A stretch of DNA of 64,000 nt from Hydrangea macrophylla. Taxonomy: Eukaryota > Streptophyta > Magnoliopsida > Cornales > Hydrangeaceae. The stretch lies in the NCBI GenBank assembly GCA_033977485.1, contig CM066984.1:115003251-115067250 (forward strand), given 5' to 3'. Both the position numbers and the translations under genes were made by a program. The notes under the pieces were generated by a model. It was not told the DNA's origin. It ran no database searches and was given only the letters and a program-made list of their open reading frames with translations. This document shows positions 48,733 through 58,928 of the stretch, one piece after another (within the stretch, counting starts at the first letter, position 1; every line of letters begins with the position of its first letter).

Positions 48733-49992
48733 TCAAACCATGTTAATTTTCTTTCGAAATGAACATTTGTAATTAACATGCCCCTTTTTCATGCAATAAT
48801 GACAAGTTACATGGGGAAGGGTCTCATTTGAGATTGATGCCTTGACAAAGAAATTCTTGTGAGCATTTTGAGAATTTGAAGTAGAGGATGTGGACTTTAC
48901 GAAGAAGTTTTTGTACTTCTTTTCCTTGTATGTGGGATTAAATCCCAAATCGGCTTTGTCAAACACACATTTTTGCTTTCCCAAAAGCATATTCAAATTT
49001 TGTTCACCTTGGGTAAACTTGGCCAAAGTTTTTGTCAAATCATCCACTTCCTTTCTCAATTCAACATTTTCCTTTTCAATAAATTCATTTGAAGGTTGAT
49101 TGGTTGAAGCAAGTTTTTCTTTTCTCAAAATATCATTTTGAGATTTCAAATCATCCAATTTCTTTTTCAACTCCAAATTTTCTTTTTCAATCTCATTTGA
49201 AGATTGTGCTTTTAAAACATGTTTTTCATTTTCAATCTTCAAAGATTCATTTTGGGATTTCAAAATATTTAACTCATTTGAAAGTATAGCAAAATTCTTT
49301 TTGAGAGTTATGTATTTGATTCCCATATTCTCCAACTCCTCATGTAACTCCTCAAATGCACATTGAAGTTCATCATAATTAGCGGATGAGTTTGAGTTTA
49401 CCTCTTTTACCTTGCTTTCATGGGCGGCTTCTTGGTCGCTTGACTCGTCTTCGGAAGCATCACTATCCGAATCGCTCCAAGTGCCCCCTTTTGCCATTTT
49501 CTCAATCTCCTCATCTTTTTCATTGGCAAATAGGCATATATAGCTTTTCTCAAGACAAAGATTATCTTCTCGAATTTCTCTCACTTGTGACTCTTTCTCT
49601 CTTTGTTGATGATCTTGACCTTCAATATCTTCTACAACTTCATCAACATTGTTTTCTTCAAAAATTTGGTTAGTACCATTTTGCATAGTTTCAAGAGATA
49701 ACCAAATTTCATTAGCATTAGAGCATGAACGAATTCTATTATATGTGGCATTATCTAAAGCATCATATAGAATTTTCATGGCTCTAAGATTCAATAGAAA
49801 GTTATTTTGATCACTTTCATTCCATTCAATCTTTGGTTTAGGAGGAAAACCATTTTTGACAATACTCCAAAGATTGTAGTCAAGTGAAAGAAAATAAATT
49901 TCTATTCTCCTCTTCCAATGATCATACTTATGATCACTCAATGATGGAGGAGTACTAATACAATATCCATTTTCAAAAAATGTAGTTTTCAT
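48733..49992 (-). CDS. gag-like protein of element T (copia type)
   Basis: A 419-aa frame starting at ATG 49992 (MKTTFFENGY), 50 bp past the primer-binding site. The frame is open further upstream into the LTR, but that part is unlikely to be translated. Residues about 1-110 resemble the start of the copia gag (DUF4219/UBN2-type): a DHWKRRIEIY core, DYNLWSIV, and AMKILYDALD...IRSC followed by NEIWLSLE. The rest of the UBN2 helical domain is missing: after GTNQ the frame jumps to an acidic linker (IFEENNVDEV). An acidic Ser/Asp stretch, a long coiled coil (about 185-330, heptad Leu/Lys/Glu) and a zinc knuckle near residue 397 follow (CHYC-x4-H-x4-C). In the family gag forms the particle and packages RNA. 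With the central domain deleted, assembly may be impaired. It is the only protein of the element. Confidence 0.85.
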   Translation of the reverse strand: MKTTFFENGYCISTPPSLSDHKYDHWKRRIEIYFLSLDYNLWSIVKNGFPPKPKIEWNESDQNNFLLNLRAMKILYDALDNATYNRIRSCSNANEIWLSLETMQNGTNQIFEENNVDEVVEDIEGQDHQQREKESQVREIREDNLCLEKSYICLFANEKDEEIEKMAKGGTWSDSDSDASEDESSDQEAAHESKVKEVNSNSSANYDELQCAFEELHEELENMGIKYITLKKNFAILSNELNILKSQNESLKIENEKHVLKAQSSNEIEKENLELKKKLDDLKSQNDILRKEKLASTNQPSNEFIEKENVELRKEVDDLTKTLAKFTQGEQNLNMLLGKQKCVFDKADLGFNPTYKEKKYKNFFVKSTSSTSNSQNAHKNFFVKASISNETLPHVTCHYCMKKGHVNYKCSFRKKINMV

Positions 49993-50041
49993 GGATCTTA
50001 ACTCAAATTTTTCAAAAACTTTTGAAAATAGAAGAGCCGAA

Positions 50042-50053
50042 GCTCTGATACCA
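50042..50053 (-). other. T primer-binding site, initiator tRNA-Met
   Basis: The minus strand reads TGGTATCAGAGC two bases after the 5' LTR end. It is complementary to the 3' end of plant initiator tRNA-Met. Confidence 0.93.
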
Positions 50054-50055
50054 AT

Positions 50056-51514
50056 TGTTGACCCAAATGTGGAAACCTTAGAGGGGGGTGAATAAGGTTT
50101 TAGCAAAAATTAACCTTTTTAAAACTTGATAGCAAATTAAAACACAATCACAAGAGATAATATGAAGAGATAAGGAAAGAGATACTTGCAAACCAATTTT
50201 TCAAGTGGTTCGACAATCGCACCCCGCGGCCTACGTCCACCCCTCAAGAACACCTCTTGAGGATTCCTTTAATCTGATCTACTTCACGAGCGTAGACCAA
50301 ACTGTTACAAGAGCCTTCAATCTCTCCCAAAGAAGAAAACCTCTTCTTTGCAATCAAGGGTTACTAACCCTCACTCTTCACAAATAATTTGGGTACAAAT
50401 TGAGCTCTCTCTCTCTAGAGTGGATAATACAATTTAAAGCTCACACAATAACTCCTTGTTGAGTAGATGATACAAATAAAAGCTCACTACAATTTACTCT
50501 CAAAGAAATACAAATTAAGAACTAGAGCAAATTGATAAACTCACACAACTAGGGCTCAAATATGAATGATTAGAAATCAACAAGTTGTGTGATTTAAATA
50601 GATGTTTTCCAATAGATTGATCAACATAAAATGGTGTGGGAAAACATGTATTTATAGGCCAAGAAAGATTATAGCGTTGGAAGTGGTTAGGGGGTGTAAA
50701 AACAGTTTTTGGAGAGTTTAAAAACTAGCCGTTATGTGTATTCAACGCAGTCCAGTCGACTGGATCGAAGGTTCAGTCGACTGGGAAGTTTATAGCAGTG
50801 AAGAGGCATTTTCAGTGCTGTCCAGTCAACTGAAAAGTTCATTCAGTCGACTGATTTTACAATCCAGTCGACTGGTTTTAAGCAGTTTTTCGCAGACTGA
50901 CACCTCTTTACTAAAACAACCATAACTCCCTCTACAAAACTCGTAATCGTGATCCGTTTGAAGATTCGGAAACTAGATTCAAATACCTTTCCAACCATAT
51001 AAAACTCAAGATCTAATTCCTTACCAATTGGATCAGGTTTGCATTTAAAGTTGACCTATATGCGCCAAGGTACTTTCTTTTGACTTAGCCACTTGAAAGC
51101 TTTTGTGAAATGAATTTAATTGAGTGGTCTAAGTATGTTTAGGTCCTTGAAAGTATTCAAAAGTGTGAGAAAAAGGAACCTAAAGTCCAATTAAAGTTAC
51201 TTGAGCCCCTATGAGTGATTGATCAAAATGCTTACATATAAATCATAGTCTTCAAACTTCAACCAAGGATGAAAAATCTTCAAGTCTTCAAGCTTGATCC
51301 TTGTTGAGCTCAAACACTCTTGGGCTTCACCATATGCTATCTCACGATCTCAAACAAAGTTAGAACAATTAAGTACATGAATCAAGAGATTAGCATAACG
51401 AAAATGACATGATAATTGATTGAAATAGAACCAATGAAAGTATGCAATTATCAGTAGATTTGTCATCATCAAAACAAAACAAAAATAATGCCTTAAATAA
51501 AGTCAAGGCTAATA
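50056..51514 (-). repeat. T right LTR (5' LTR)
   Basis: 1459 bp. The terminal dinucleotide at 51513-51514 reads TA where TG/CA is expected (CTAATA against CTAACA in the partner). The TATA box is at 50649-50658 (minus). Confidence 0.92.
50753..50874 (-). repeat. T right-LTR cassette, five CAGTCGACTG
   Basis: Copies start at 50753, 50774, 50823 (CAGTCAACTG), 50844 and 50865, with spacings 21 within the first pair and 21, 21 in the second group. The sixth motif of the partner LTR is missing along with about 24 bp, a deletion bounded by GTCGACTGG / ATCGACTGG words. Confidence 0.93.
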
Positions 51515-51942
51515 GACCCGAATACTTACTACTTTTTCTCTCTCATTTGGGGCTACTTTGGTTCTCACCCGAGCCGAAGCCTCTCTGAATCCCATTATTT
51601 TTGCTATATTTAATCTATATATTTATTATTCTGTTCACTCTCACATTATTTTATCTGTTGTTTTACCTGTACTAACCTGCTTACATGTTATACCTATCCA
51701 TATCTCTCATACACATCACATTAGAACCTACCATACTTATATTGTTGTACCTATGATTATCATGTTGTACAGATGTTATGCTACTTTGCATATATGATGT
51801 ACCTGTGTTGTACACATTACACTACAATACCATATTTCTTAATATGCTCATCATAGTCAGTACGCATAGTATGTTTGAGTACGGAGTTGTCAGTATGCAT
51901 AGTATGTTTTGGAGTCGACTGATGTCAGTATGCGTAGTATGT

Positions 51943-54099
51943 TGTGGATATCGGCATTTTGGGCCCACTTTTAAAACATTTTCAAATACAAAGAGTTGCC
52001 ACTTAATTATTTTTAAGGAAAATTAAGAAACCATTTTAAAAGCAAACTGATCTTTTGGAAATCAGAGATTTCTAGGTCCGAGGATTATGGAATGAGAGGG
52101 GAAGGAGCCTGACGGACTAAAACACCCTCTCTCATCCTATCTCGTGATAGGCCTCTACTCAACATCCTTTTTAATCGAATTATTAATCTAAGCATGACCT
52201 TAATTAATACAAATATATAAATATACATTGCAAAAAACATGTTGGAAAGGGTGCAAGATTGCTAACGATAAAATAGCATTCAAAACCACATAATTTCAAG
52301 TAGCAAGCAAGATGATGTGCAAACAGGGAACTAGAAAACTTACCCAGGATCCAGCTGCGATATTGAAATGTGCAACACATACAAGAATAGAAAATCCTAA
52401 AAAAATGGTCTCTAATCATATATACACATAAGGCAAATCCTAATTCTAAGGTGTCGCACATGGAGTCGAAAATCAATTAAAATCAAAGAATAAAATAAAC
52501 TAGGGAGGGGTTGAGAAATCGCACCTCAGTAGCGCTATAAAACAAAGGGTTAGTCCACATGCTTTGAACAAGATATACTATAGAATTCCAAATAACGCAT
52601 TTAAGTCTACCAAGCATAGAAATAGTTGATATAATTATGAATTCATTCTAATTAGTTGGAGTTATAACACTTCTATAGATATACAAGTCTCAACTAGGAG
52701 CCAATGTAATGTCCATATAGAAGTGATATAATCCCAACTTAATCATATGGAACCCATAGTTAAGTTCAACTAAATGAAACTTAACTTAGTGCAACATGAT
52801 TCTTATTTACAAGTATCAACACACATGGATGAATACATGAATATGAGCATAGGAAAGCTATGAATCATTCAGTGATTTGGATCATTTAGTCTCTAGACTT
52901 AAGTTTAATTATCTTTATTCAAAACATGGTTTGAGTCTTAGGTCATTAGGAGACCATTTAGATTAGAGTTAACAAGATTTATCAAAACTGTGATAGAGTT
53001 ATGAGAATTACAGGGAACAGACCAGACTTTGAAAAATAGGAAAAACATACTTCCAACGGTTGGATCTTAGTATTTTTTTTTATGTTATGACTCTGTAAGT
53101 CTAGTTTCTAACCCAAAAAGAAAATCAAAGATCCAACGGTTAAATCTCAGGGAATAGGGTCATAACCAGACATCACTCAGAGATCGACAACTCTCTGTCC
53201 TAGATCTATGAATTGTGATTAAATTTCCAACCTAAAATCTAAGTAAAGTTAAATGGTTACCTCTAATACCCTCAATATTCTTCTTGATACTTGAAGAAAA
53301 TCTTCCAAGTTCTTCTTTCAATTCTTCAAACTCTTCTTGATTTCTTCAAAACTCTCTTAGTTTTCTTCAAAATTCTCTCTAACCTCTCAATATTTCTTGT
53401 ATATCTCTTGTATATAGATTAGGAGGATGGGAGAAGATAAGGAAAAAGATCCTTGTAATGGAGGTGAAGGCCTCCTTATATAGACCAACATTTCAGTGCA
53501 AGATTATTTCTTGCATATATATCTCCGTGCAAGATTATTTCCATATGTATTTGAGAAGAACAGTCTATTACAGCGAGCGGCACTCACTGAGCGGCACTCA
53601 CTGAGTGTCGTTCCGGCACTCAGAGAGTGCCGCTACGGCAGTCAATGAGTGCCGGCGCGACACTCAGCGAGTGCCGCCGTCTATGCCGCGTGCCGCAACC
53701 AACAGAATTGTCATTTTTTATTTTTCAAATATATACATTTATATACTAAGTACATACTTATATATATATATATACATTTTTGTTTTCTTCTTCTTTTCTT
53801 TTCTTTTTCAAAATTCCTTCTTTTCTCTTTTATTTTCTTTTCAAAATTTTCATATATTTTTATTCTGAAATCAATTTTTCATACTGTTTTTCTCATACGT
53901 ATTTCATTATCTTGGTTTCCCCGGACACCCGATTTCTCTATTTTTTTTTCTTTTTTAAGTACTCAATTGGAGCTGAAGAATCTTCTAAAAAGATTTGAAT
54001 CACTTGGAAAACCTTCGAATTTCGTCGGTCATTGTCATCATTGGTCTAGAGATAACCATCCCCTAAATTCGACGATCGGTCAAAATTGGGGTGTATACA
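51943..54099 (-). mobile_element. L: solo LTR nested in H3 (Tat/Ogre-like)
   Basis: TG at 51943 (TGTGGATATCGGCATTTTGG) and CA at 54099 (AAATTGGGGTGTATACA) are flanked by a perfect TSD TATGT (51938-51942, 54100-54104). 2157 bp. GAGTTGCCACTT near the left end is the inverse of the AAGTGGCGACTC word in J, so L belongs to the same lineage on the minus strand. The minus-strand TATA box is TCTATATAAGG (53474-53484). Confidence 0.9.
53579..53676 (-). repeat. L cassette, GGCACTCA/TGAGTGCC units of 22 bp
   Basis: GGCACTCA-type words start at 53579, 53593, 53615, 53637 and 53659. The last four are in exact 22-bp register. Each unit is a 17-bp inverted repeat, best preserved as GGCACTCAGAGAGTGCC, plus a 5-bp spacer. 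It lies about 100 bp upstream of the minus-strand TATA box. Confidence 0.92.
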
Positions 54100-55024
54100 T
54101 ATGTTTTGAGTAAAGGGATAGAGAGTAGTGGTGATGGTTCTAGAGGATATCTAATTTGATCAGCTCTTAAGAGGCATGCTACTATCTTGATCAACGTAGG
54201 TTGATCATTCGGCCATTGAGAAGGTACGCTAGTATATCAAAGTCATTCAGCCCTTGGGAGACATGCTATTCTAACAATATTGTACGAGTAGATGGAGATA
54301 ATGGTGACCTTGACTATCTTGATGTGGTATTGCCGATAATACCAATCATTCGACCATTGAGAATGCACGCTATTCTAAAGCCATATGTTGATTATGAGAT
54401 TGTTGTTGAGGTAAAAGAGTCGGTGAGATGAGAATGTTGCATTGTTCATGCACTGTCACATGCTTTATCATATAACTATTGAAATGAATGAAGTCAAGGA
54501 TATGTTCCCTATATCTTAATTGTTATTTGATGAAGCCTTGGAATTATTGATTAACCGCATTTTAAGATGCAAAACCATGACGACTTTAAGTATGCTTTTA
54601 TATACATTGTGTGTGCTTGTGTATTATATTCACTCAACTTTCATTAGTTGATGGCGTTTTATGCCCTAGACATCCAAATTGTCCAGACATCCCAGAAAAT
54701 GAGGATACAAAGGATTACGACTATGTTACCTAGAGGCAGGAGCTTTTGTTTAAGGTTGTAAGTTAAAAATAATATATTTTATTTGGAATAATATTGTAAA
54801 GACAATATGTGCCTAAGATAGATGTTGATGTAATAGTTTAGTTAAGTTTGGGAATGGAGTATTAAGTTTTATTTATTCCCGCTTGCCATTTACTATGTTT
54901 TATCATCACTGTTTAGTTGTATTAATGGCAATTGGTTCCTCTCACCTGTTGCGACCTATGGGTCCAAAAAATAAATGAATTTTTTTTTTACTATTTTTGC
55001 TACGTCGGGGCGTGATAGGATTTT

Positions 55025-55036
55025 TGGTATCAGAGC
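55025..55036 (+). other. Primer-binding site after H3, initiator tRNA-Met
   Basis: TGGTATCAGAGC lies eight bases after the H3 LTR end. It is complementary to the 3' end of initiator tRNA-Met, so H3 is a 5' LTR attached to part of an internal region. Confidence 0.92.
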
Positions 55037-55642
55037 CAGGTTTTATCCAAGTTTAGGCATAAACCAATTGTTCAAAATATCATAACCCAAATTCTAAGTT
55101 AGCATTGATAATATGTTAGAAGTCACTAGGTGTCCTCGGATGGGCTCTTTGGAGGTTAGTAACATCAAAGAGCTGACAAGAAATCGTTAAAAGCAAATAA
55201 TAGCCGAGTTCAATGTAGAATTAGGCATCCAGAGATAATCATGATCTTAGGGATTACAAGTGAGTAGATGAGAAGTTTAGACCAAATTTCCTAAGTACTC
55301 AAGATACGACTTTAAGATCTGTTAAGTTAATATAATTAGATCTGTATATCGTACTAATAAATGTTTGAATCAATAATTTCTTGCCTTGGAACTACAGATT
55401 CTTAAGATTTGTTCAAATTCTAACGATTATTCGATAGGTACCCTTTTGTGACGCACATATGGTTAGAACACCTACCAAGAATCGTCCCGTCGGCTTGAGT
55501 GAAGACGCACCCCAACTGTAAGCCCAACCAGCATGTTCAAAACTTTTGTGCGAAGGATAGAAAGGATTGACAATCAGCACGGGAATAATTATAACAATGT
55601 TAACAACTATGGCAATGAATGCCAGCACATCAGACTGGAGAT

Positions 55643-55798
55643 ATGCTTTTGGAAAGATTTCGCACAATGCGACCAAAACTTTTTGCTGAGACTACTGAGC
55701 CGTGGAAAGCTGAACAATGGCTGCGACAAATGGACTGTATCTTTGAGACGGTGGAATGTAACAATCTAGACAAGAAGCATCTAACTGGTTTCAGTTAA
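55643..55798 (+). pseudogene. Broken gag of the H3 element
   Basis: An open frame of 51 codons up to a TAA encodes a gag-like stretch with ERFRTMRP, TTEPWKAEQW and ETVECNNLD. This is the usual beginning of a plant gypsy-type gag core. Upstream (55533-55640) another frame carries VRRIERIDNQHG and NNYNNVNNYG, gag-like too, so at least one frameshift separates the parts. The match stops at 55798, just before a G18 run, and nothing of protease, RT or integrase follows. It is a 5'-truncation product, not a functional gene. Confidence 0.7.
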
Positions 55799-55804
55799 CT
55801 TCTT

Positions 55805-55823
55805 TGGGGGGGGGGGGGGGGGG
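55805..55823. repeat. G18 homopolymer
   Basis: A run of about 18 G stands directly at the break point of the H3 gag. Its length is uncertain in sequencing. Confidence 0.8.
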
Positions 55824-57095
55824 TTAGGGAGAAGGCAGAGTGTTTTTAGAGAGAAGAATATCACAATATATTACATGTAATTATTTTGATTGATTTTGCA
55901 TAAATTTTGAACATTCCATTATTACTCTTTTTTATTTAAATATTTAGTGCAACATCAAATGAAACATGGTAAACTTTATATTTTATATGATAAATGGTAA
56001 ACTTGAAAAGTATTTGGTCAAATTACGTTGAATTTTCAAATAGGACTATCTAAATGGGATACTCAAAATAGAATAAAGTACTCTTAACTTGTGAGTTGTG
56101 ATAGAGAGAGTAAATTCTATTCCATCCAATTTTTCTCCCTTTTTTTTTTTGTGGATGAACCAAAAAAAATAAGGAAAAGTGGTTAATTAATGTTTTCTTT
56201 TTTCTTTCCCTACCCAAAACTGTGAACCAAACAAGCCTTGAGGAGGTTTTTAAAAGCGTGGGAGGCCATGGCCCCTCCCTCCCCCTATGACCCCTCCGCC
56301 CTCTGCAACCAAAACCAATAGATGTATCATAGACTTTTTCTTCCTCCAATCACATAGATGTGTTAGATAGCTCAAGATAACTAAAAATGCAATTTATGCT
56401 ATGACTTCTGATAACTAGGAAATAGATTGTGCATACATGTGTAGAAAGATACTTATAATGCTAACACACACTACAATCATACGAAAATCCAAAATCCAAC
56501 AACGTGCTAAAGGAATATTGACAAAATGAAATGCAGGTGGATGGGTAGGTTTTAGGTATCCAAAGTTTAGTCAATTCTAAAATTGAGGCTGATCCAGATT
56601 GTTAATGTGGTCCACTAAACCCAGCCATTAATTTAGGTACTATTATAATAGGGAAATGAAATTGTAATGTTATGTTTGAAATGCTATTTTAGACTTGTAT
56701 TTTGTCTACTAAAATGACACCATTCCTCTTTATTTTATTTTAAAAAAAATTTAATTTAGATATGTATTTTAAACAAAAAATAAATAAATAATTCAAGAAA
56801 ATAAACTATGCTTGAGTTTCAGTTTTATGCTAAAGATGAGAATCCCTATGCTGATCAGGTGATGGATCCACTCTTCTTAAATTTCATGTATTGATTTAAA
56901 CCTTTTTTTTTTTTTTTCATAATTGAAATGTATTTAGTTTTGGGAATCTTAGTCAAAAGTATTGTAAAAAATACTTTTTTGGTCTTAGGTCCAATCCATT
57001 TTTCAATTTAGTAAAATGCCTCTCAGTAGAAAATTTCACATAACTAGTTATGTGATTATGTGAAACGTTGTAGCATAAGGATTAGATTTGATAAA
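55824..57095. other. AT-rich intergenic DNA, no gene seen
   Basis: No supported coding sequence, RNA gene or clear TE terminus. The 99-codon minus-strand frame at 56050-56349 is low-complexity and unsupported. Confidence 0.5.
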
Positions 57096-57375
57096 GGGTG
57101 TGTTTGATACTTTGATTACCCAATTAAGTTGTGAAAATAAATTTTTCAACACTTATTTATTTTCAGTGCATTTGATAACATACCATTTAATTGAAAAACT
57201 AACCAAAAACTTGCTGAAACTTAAAGTGAAAATTTTCTACTGAAAAATTCACTAAATGTCTTCTATTTCAATGCTTGAAACACAGTTATAAGTATTGCAA
57301 ATTCAATCGCTTAAAATTTTCAGTATTTAAAATTCAGCACTTAATTTTCAGTTTTATCAAACGACCCCTAAGTTT
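57096..57375. mobile_element. Probable MITE, GGGTGTGTTTGATA ends
   Basis: The left end GGGTGTGTTTGATAC and right end TTTTATCAAACGACCCC are approximate inverses. Interior TTCAGTA / TACTGAAA words are in both orientations. No clear TSD. Confidence 0.45.
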
Positions 57376-58928
57376 CACTAATCAGGAACTACTTATCAAA
57401 ATTAAAAATAGTTTGTCATTTATTTTTTTGATTACTTACCTGGACACACTCACGCACACACCCAGTATCCAAGTAATGGAAGCCTTAAAATTCAAAATAA
57501 TTTGTTCTTTAAACTCAAATAATTCATGTAAATTCGTATCCCTCTAAGACCAAATCCTAGCTCCACCCAGGAGCGGAGCCAACAAGGGGTCAGGGTGGGC
57601 CCAGGCCCCCTTTGGAATTTTTAAAACTATACTTTTAGCTTAGGTATTTTATGAGTTTTAAAAATAGCTCCCTCTAAAATTTTGAAAATTAACTTTTAGC
57701 TTAAGAATTTTTTTAATTTTGGAAATAGAGCCCCCTGGAATTTTAAAAGGCATCCTATAATGTTTAAGTTTTACCAAATAGACTCAGATTATATTTTTAA
57801 ACATCACCTTTCAAAATTAAAAATCACATATTTTACCTAAAAATGGGGTGTAAAAACAATTCTACATCTTCTCTCACTCTTTTAATACTTTTTGTCTCCT
57901 ATATTAAGACCAAAAGAGATCCACTTTTTCTTTTTTGTTGCGACATAAAATTAATTCTACACATAATTATATATAAATATATCCTAAATAAAAATCACCT
58001 CGACAGCACTGCCTTCGAACCCTCAAATTTTCATATAGCCTAGGCGCCCTAACCAAAATTCTTGGCTCCCAGAAGAAAGCCCTAGTTTATATCTCTTATA
58101 CGGTTATAATCAGCTAAATATTTTATTGCTTTTCCATGCAAAGTTTGATGATGGTCAATAAAATATTTTCATCTCCGTCAAAGAAGTACAAATGATCCAA
58201 ATCAATTGTCGGTAGTGGGCCTTTTGTTTTTTTTGATCAAGTCGGTAGTGGAGTTTAAGGCTGTGTTTGATCACGAATTTTGCAAAGGAAATGAAAAGAA
58301 AATATAGAAGAAATATTTCCATTTGTTTGGTTATTAAGGTGTTGTTTGGTTCATGAATTTTGTAGGTGAAAATAAAAGATAAAGGATACAAGAAGAAAAA
58401 TTAGTAGGGTCCAGTGATGTGTCTATCTATTTTCTGTGTCACTGTGGGATGTAATGACATCACAAGAGATATATAAACATATCTTTTGGGTTGTGTTCCA
58501 CAAATTATGTCTTTGGTGTGTACCAATCTTTATTCTTTGATTTATTTCTTTAACTTATTCTCATGTCTTTCCTATTTTTCCTTATCGATTTCTTTATTAA
58601 TCAAACAAAAGAAAATATTTTCATTTATGTTTTCTTTTCTTTTTCATCACTAAATCCAAGAATCAAACAAAGTGTAAGAAAAATAGAAAGGAATAGAAAT
58701 TAATTTGAGAAACAAATTAAATTTTTGGAACATTGTGAGTCATTTTGCTTGTTTTTTTTTTTTCATACTCAATAATCACATTTGGGATATAGAATTTGGG
58801 AACCATAGCATTATTCTTTTCACTTTTTGTTTCCATTTCATCTTCTTTTCCTTCCTTAAATTTGTAAACCAAACAGACCATTTGTAGTTTTCAAATAAAT
58901 GCAATGTTTCCTAGTCCCTGTTTGAAAA
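57376..58928. other. Intergenic DNA with degenerate MITE remains
   Basis: A candidate hAT remnant runs from CAGGAGCGGAGCC (57568) to TTGGCTCCCAG (about 58071), with repeated AACTTTTAGCTTA words but no TSD. Another has GGTGTTGTTTGGTTCATG (58337) and AACCAAACAGACC (58878) as inverse ends. A GAGTAATG-type right end lies at about 58785-58816. No gene. Confidence 0.4.

Larger units (their letters stand above)
46522..51514 (-). mobile_element. T: copia-like retrotransposon with two LTRs, gag only
   Basis: The TSD GACCC is perfect (46517-46521, 51515-51519). The LTRs are 46522-48025 (3' LTR, 1504 bp) and 50056-51514 (5' LTR, 1459 bp), ending TGTTRRCCC / GGCTAAYA. Read on the minus strand, the 5' LTR is followed by a primer-binding site complementary to initiator tRNA-Met (50042-50053). 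A polypurine tract (complement of 48026-48040) precedes the 3' LTR. The LTRs differ at roughly two dozen positions by eye, plus three short deletions, so insertion is fairly recent. Only a gag frame lies between them; protease, integrase and reverse transcriptase are absent. It would depend on enzymes supplied by a related element. Confidence 0.93.
51740..55017 (+). mobile_element. H3: H-family LTR (5' LTR), carrying L
   Basis: The 3' end TACGTCGGGGCGTGATA at 55017 and the GCGACCTATGGGTCCAAAAA stretch match H2. AGTTGATGGCGTT...CCTAGACATCC (about 54645-54675) matches H1 and H2. A primer-binding site follows at once, which identifies this as a 5' LTR. Tandem words CAGTATGCATAGTATGTTT (51860-51942) and diverged ATCATTCGGCCATTGAGAAGG-type units (54190-54380) form its array. 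The left end is unresolved. The terminal CA has become TA. Confidence 0.7.

Noticed and set aside
49089..49673. Plus-strand open frames opposite gag of T
   Set aside because: They are antisense shadows of the 419-aa gag frame with coiled-coil codon bias.
53605..54113. Open frames of 87 and 154 codons in LTR L
   Set aside because: They run through the 22-bp palindrome cassette and T-rich sequence and cross the end of the solo LTR.
55025..55036. tRNA-Met-like sequence
   Set aside because: Only the 12-nt complement of the tRNA 3' end is present. This is a retrotransposon primer-binding site, not a tRNA gene. The same applies to 50042-50053.
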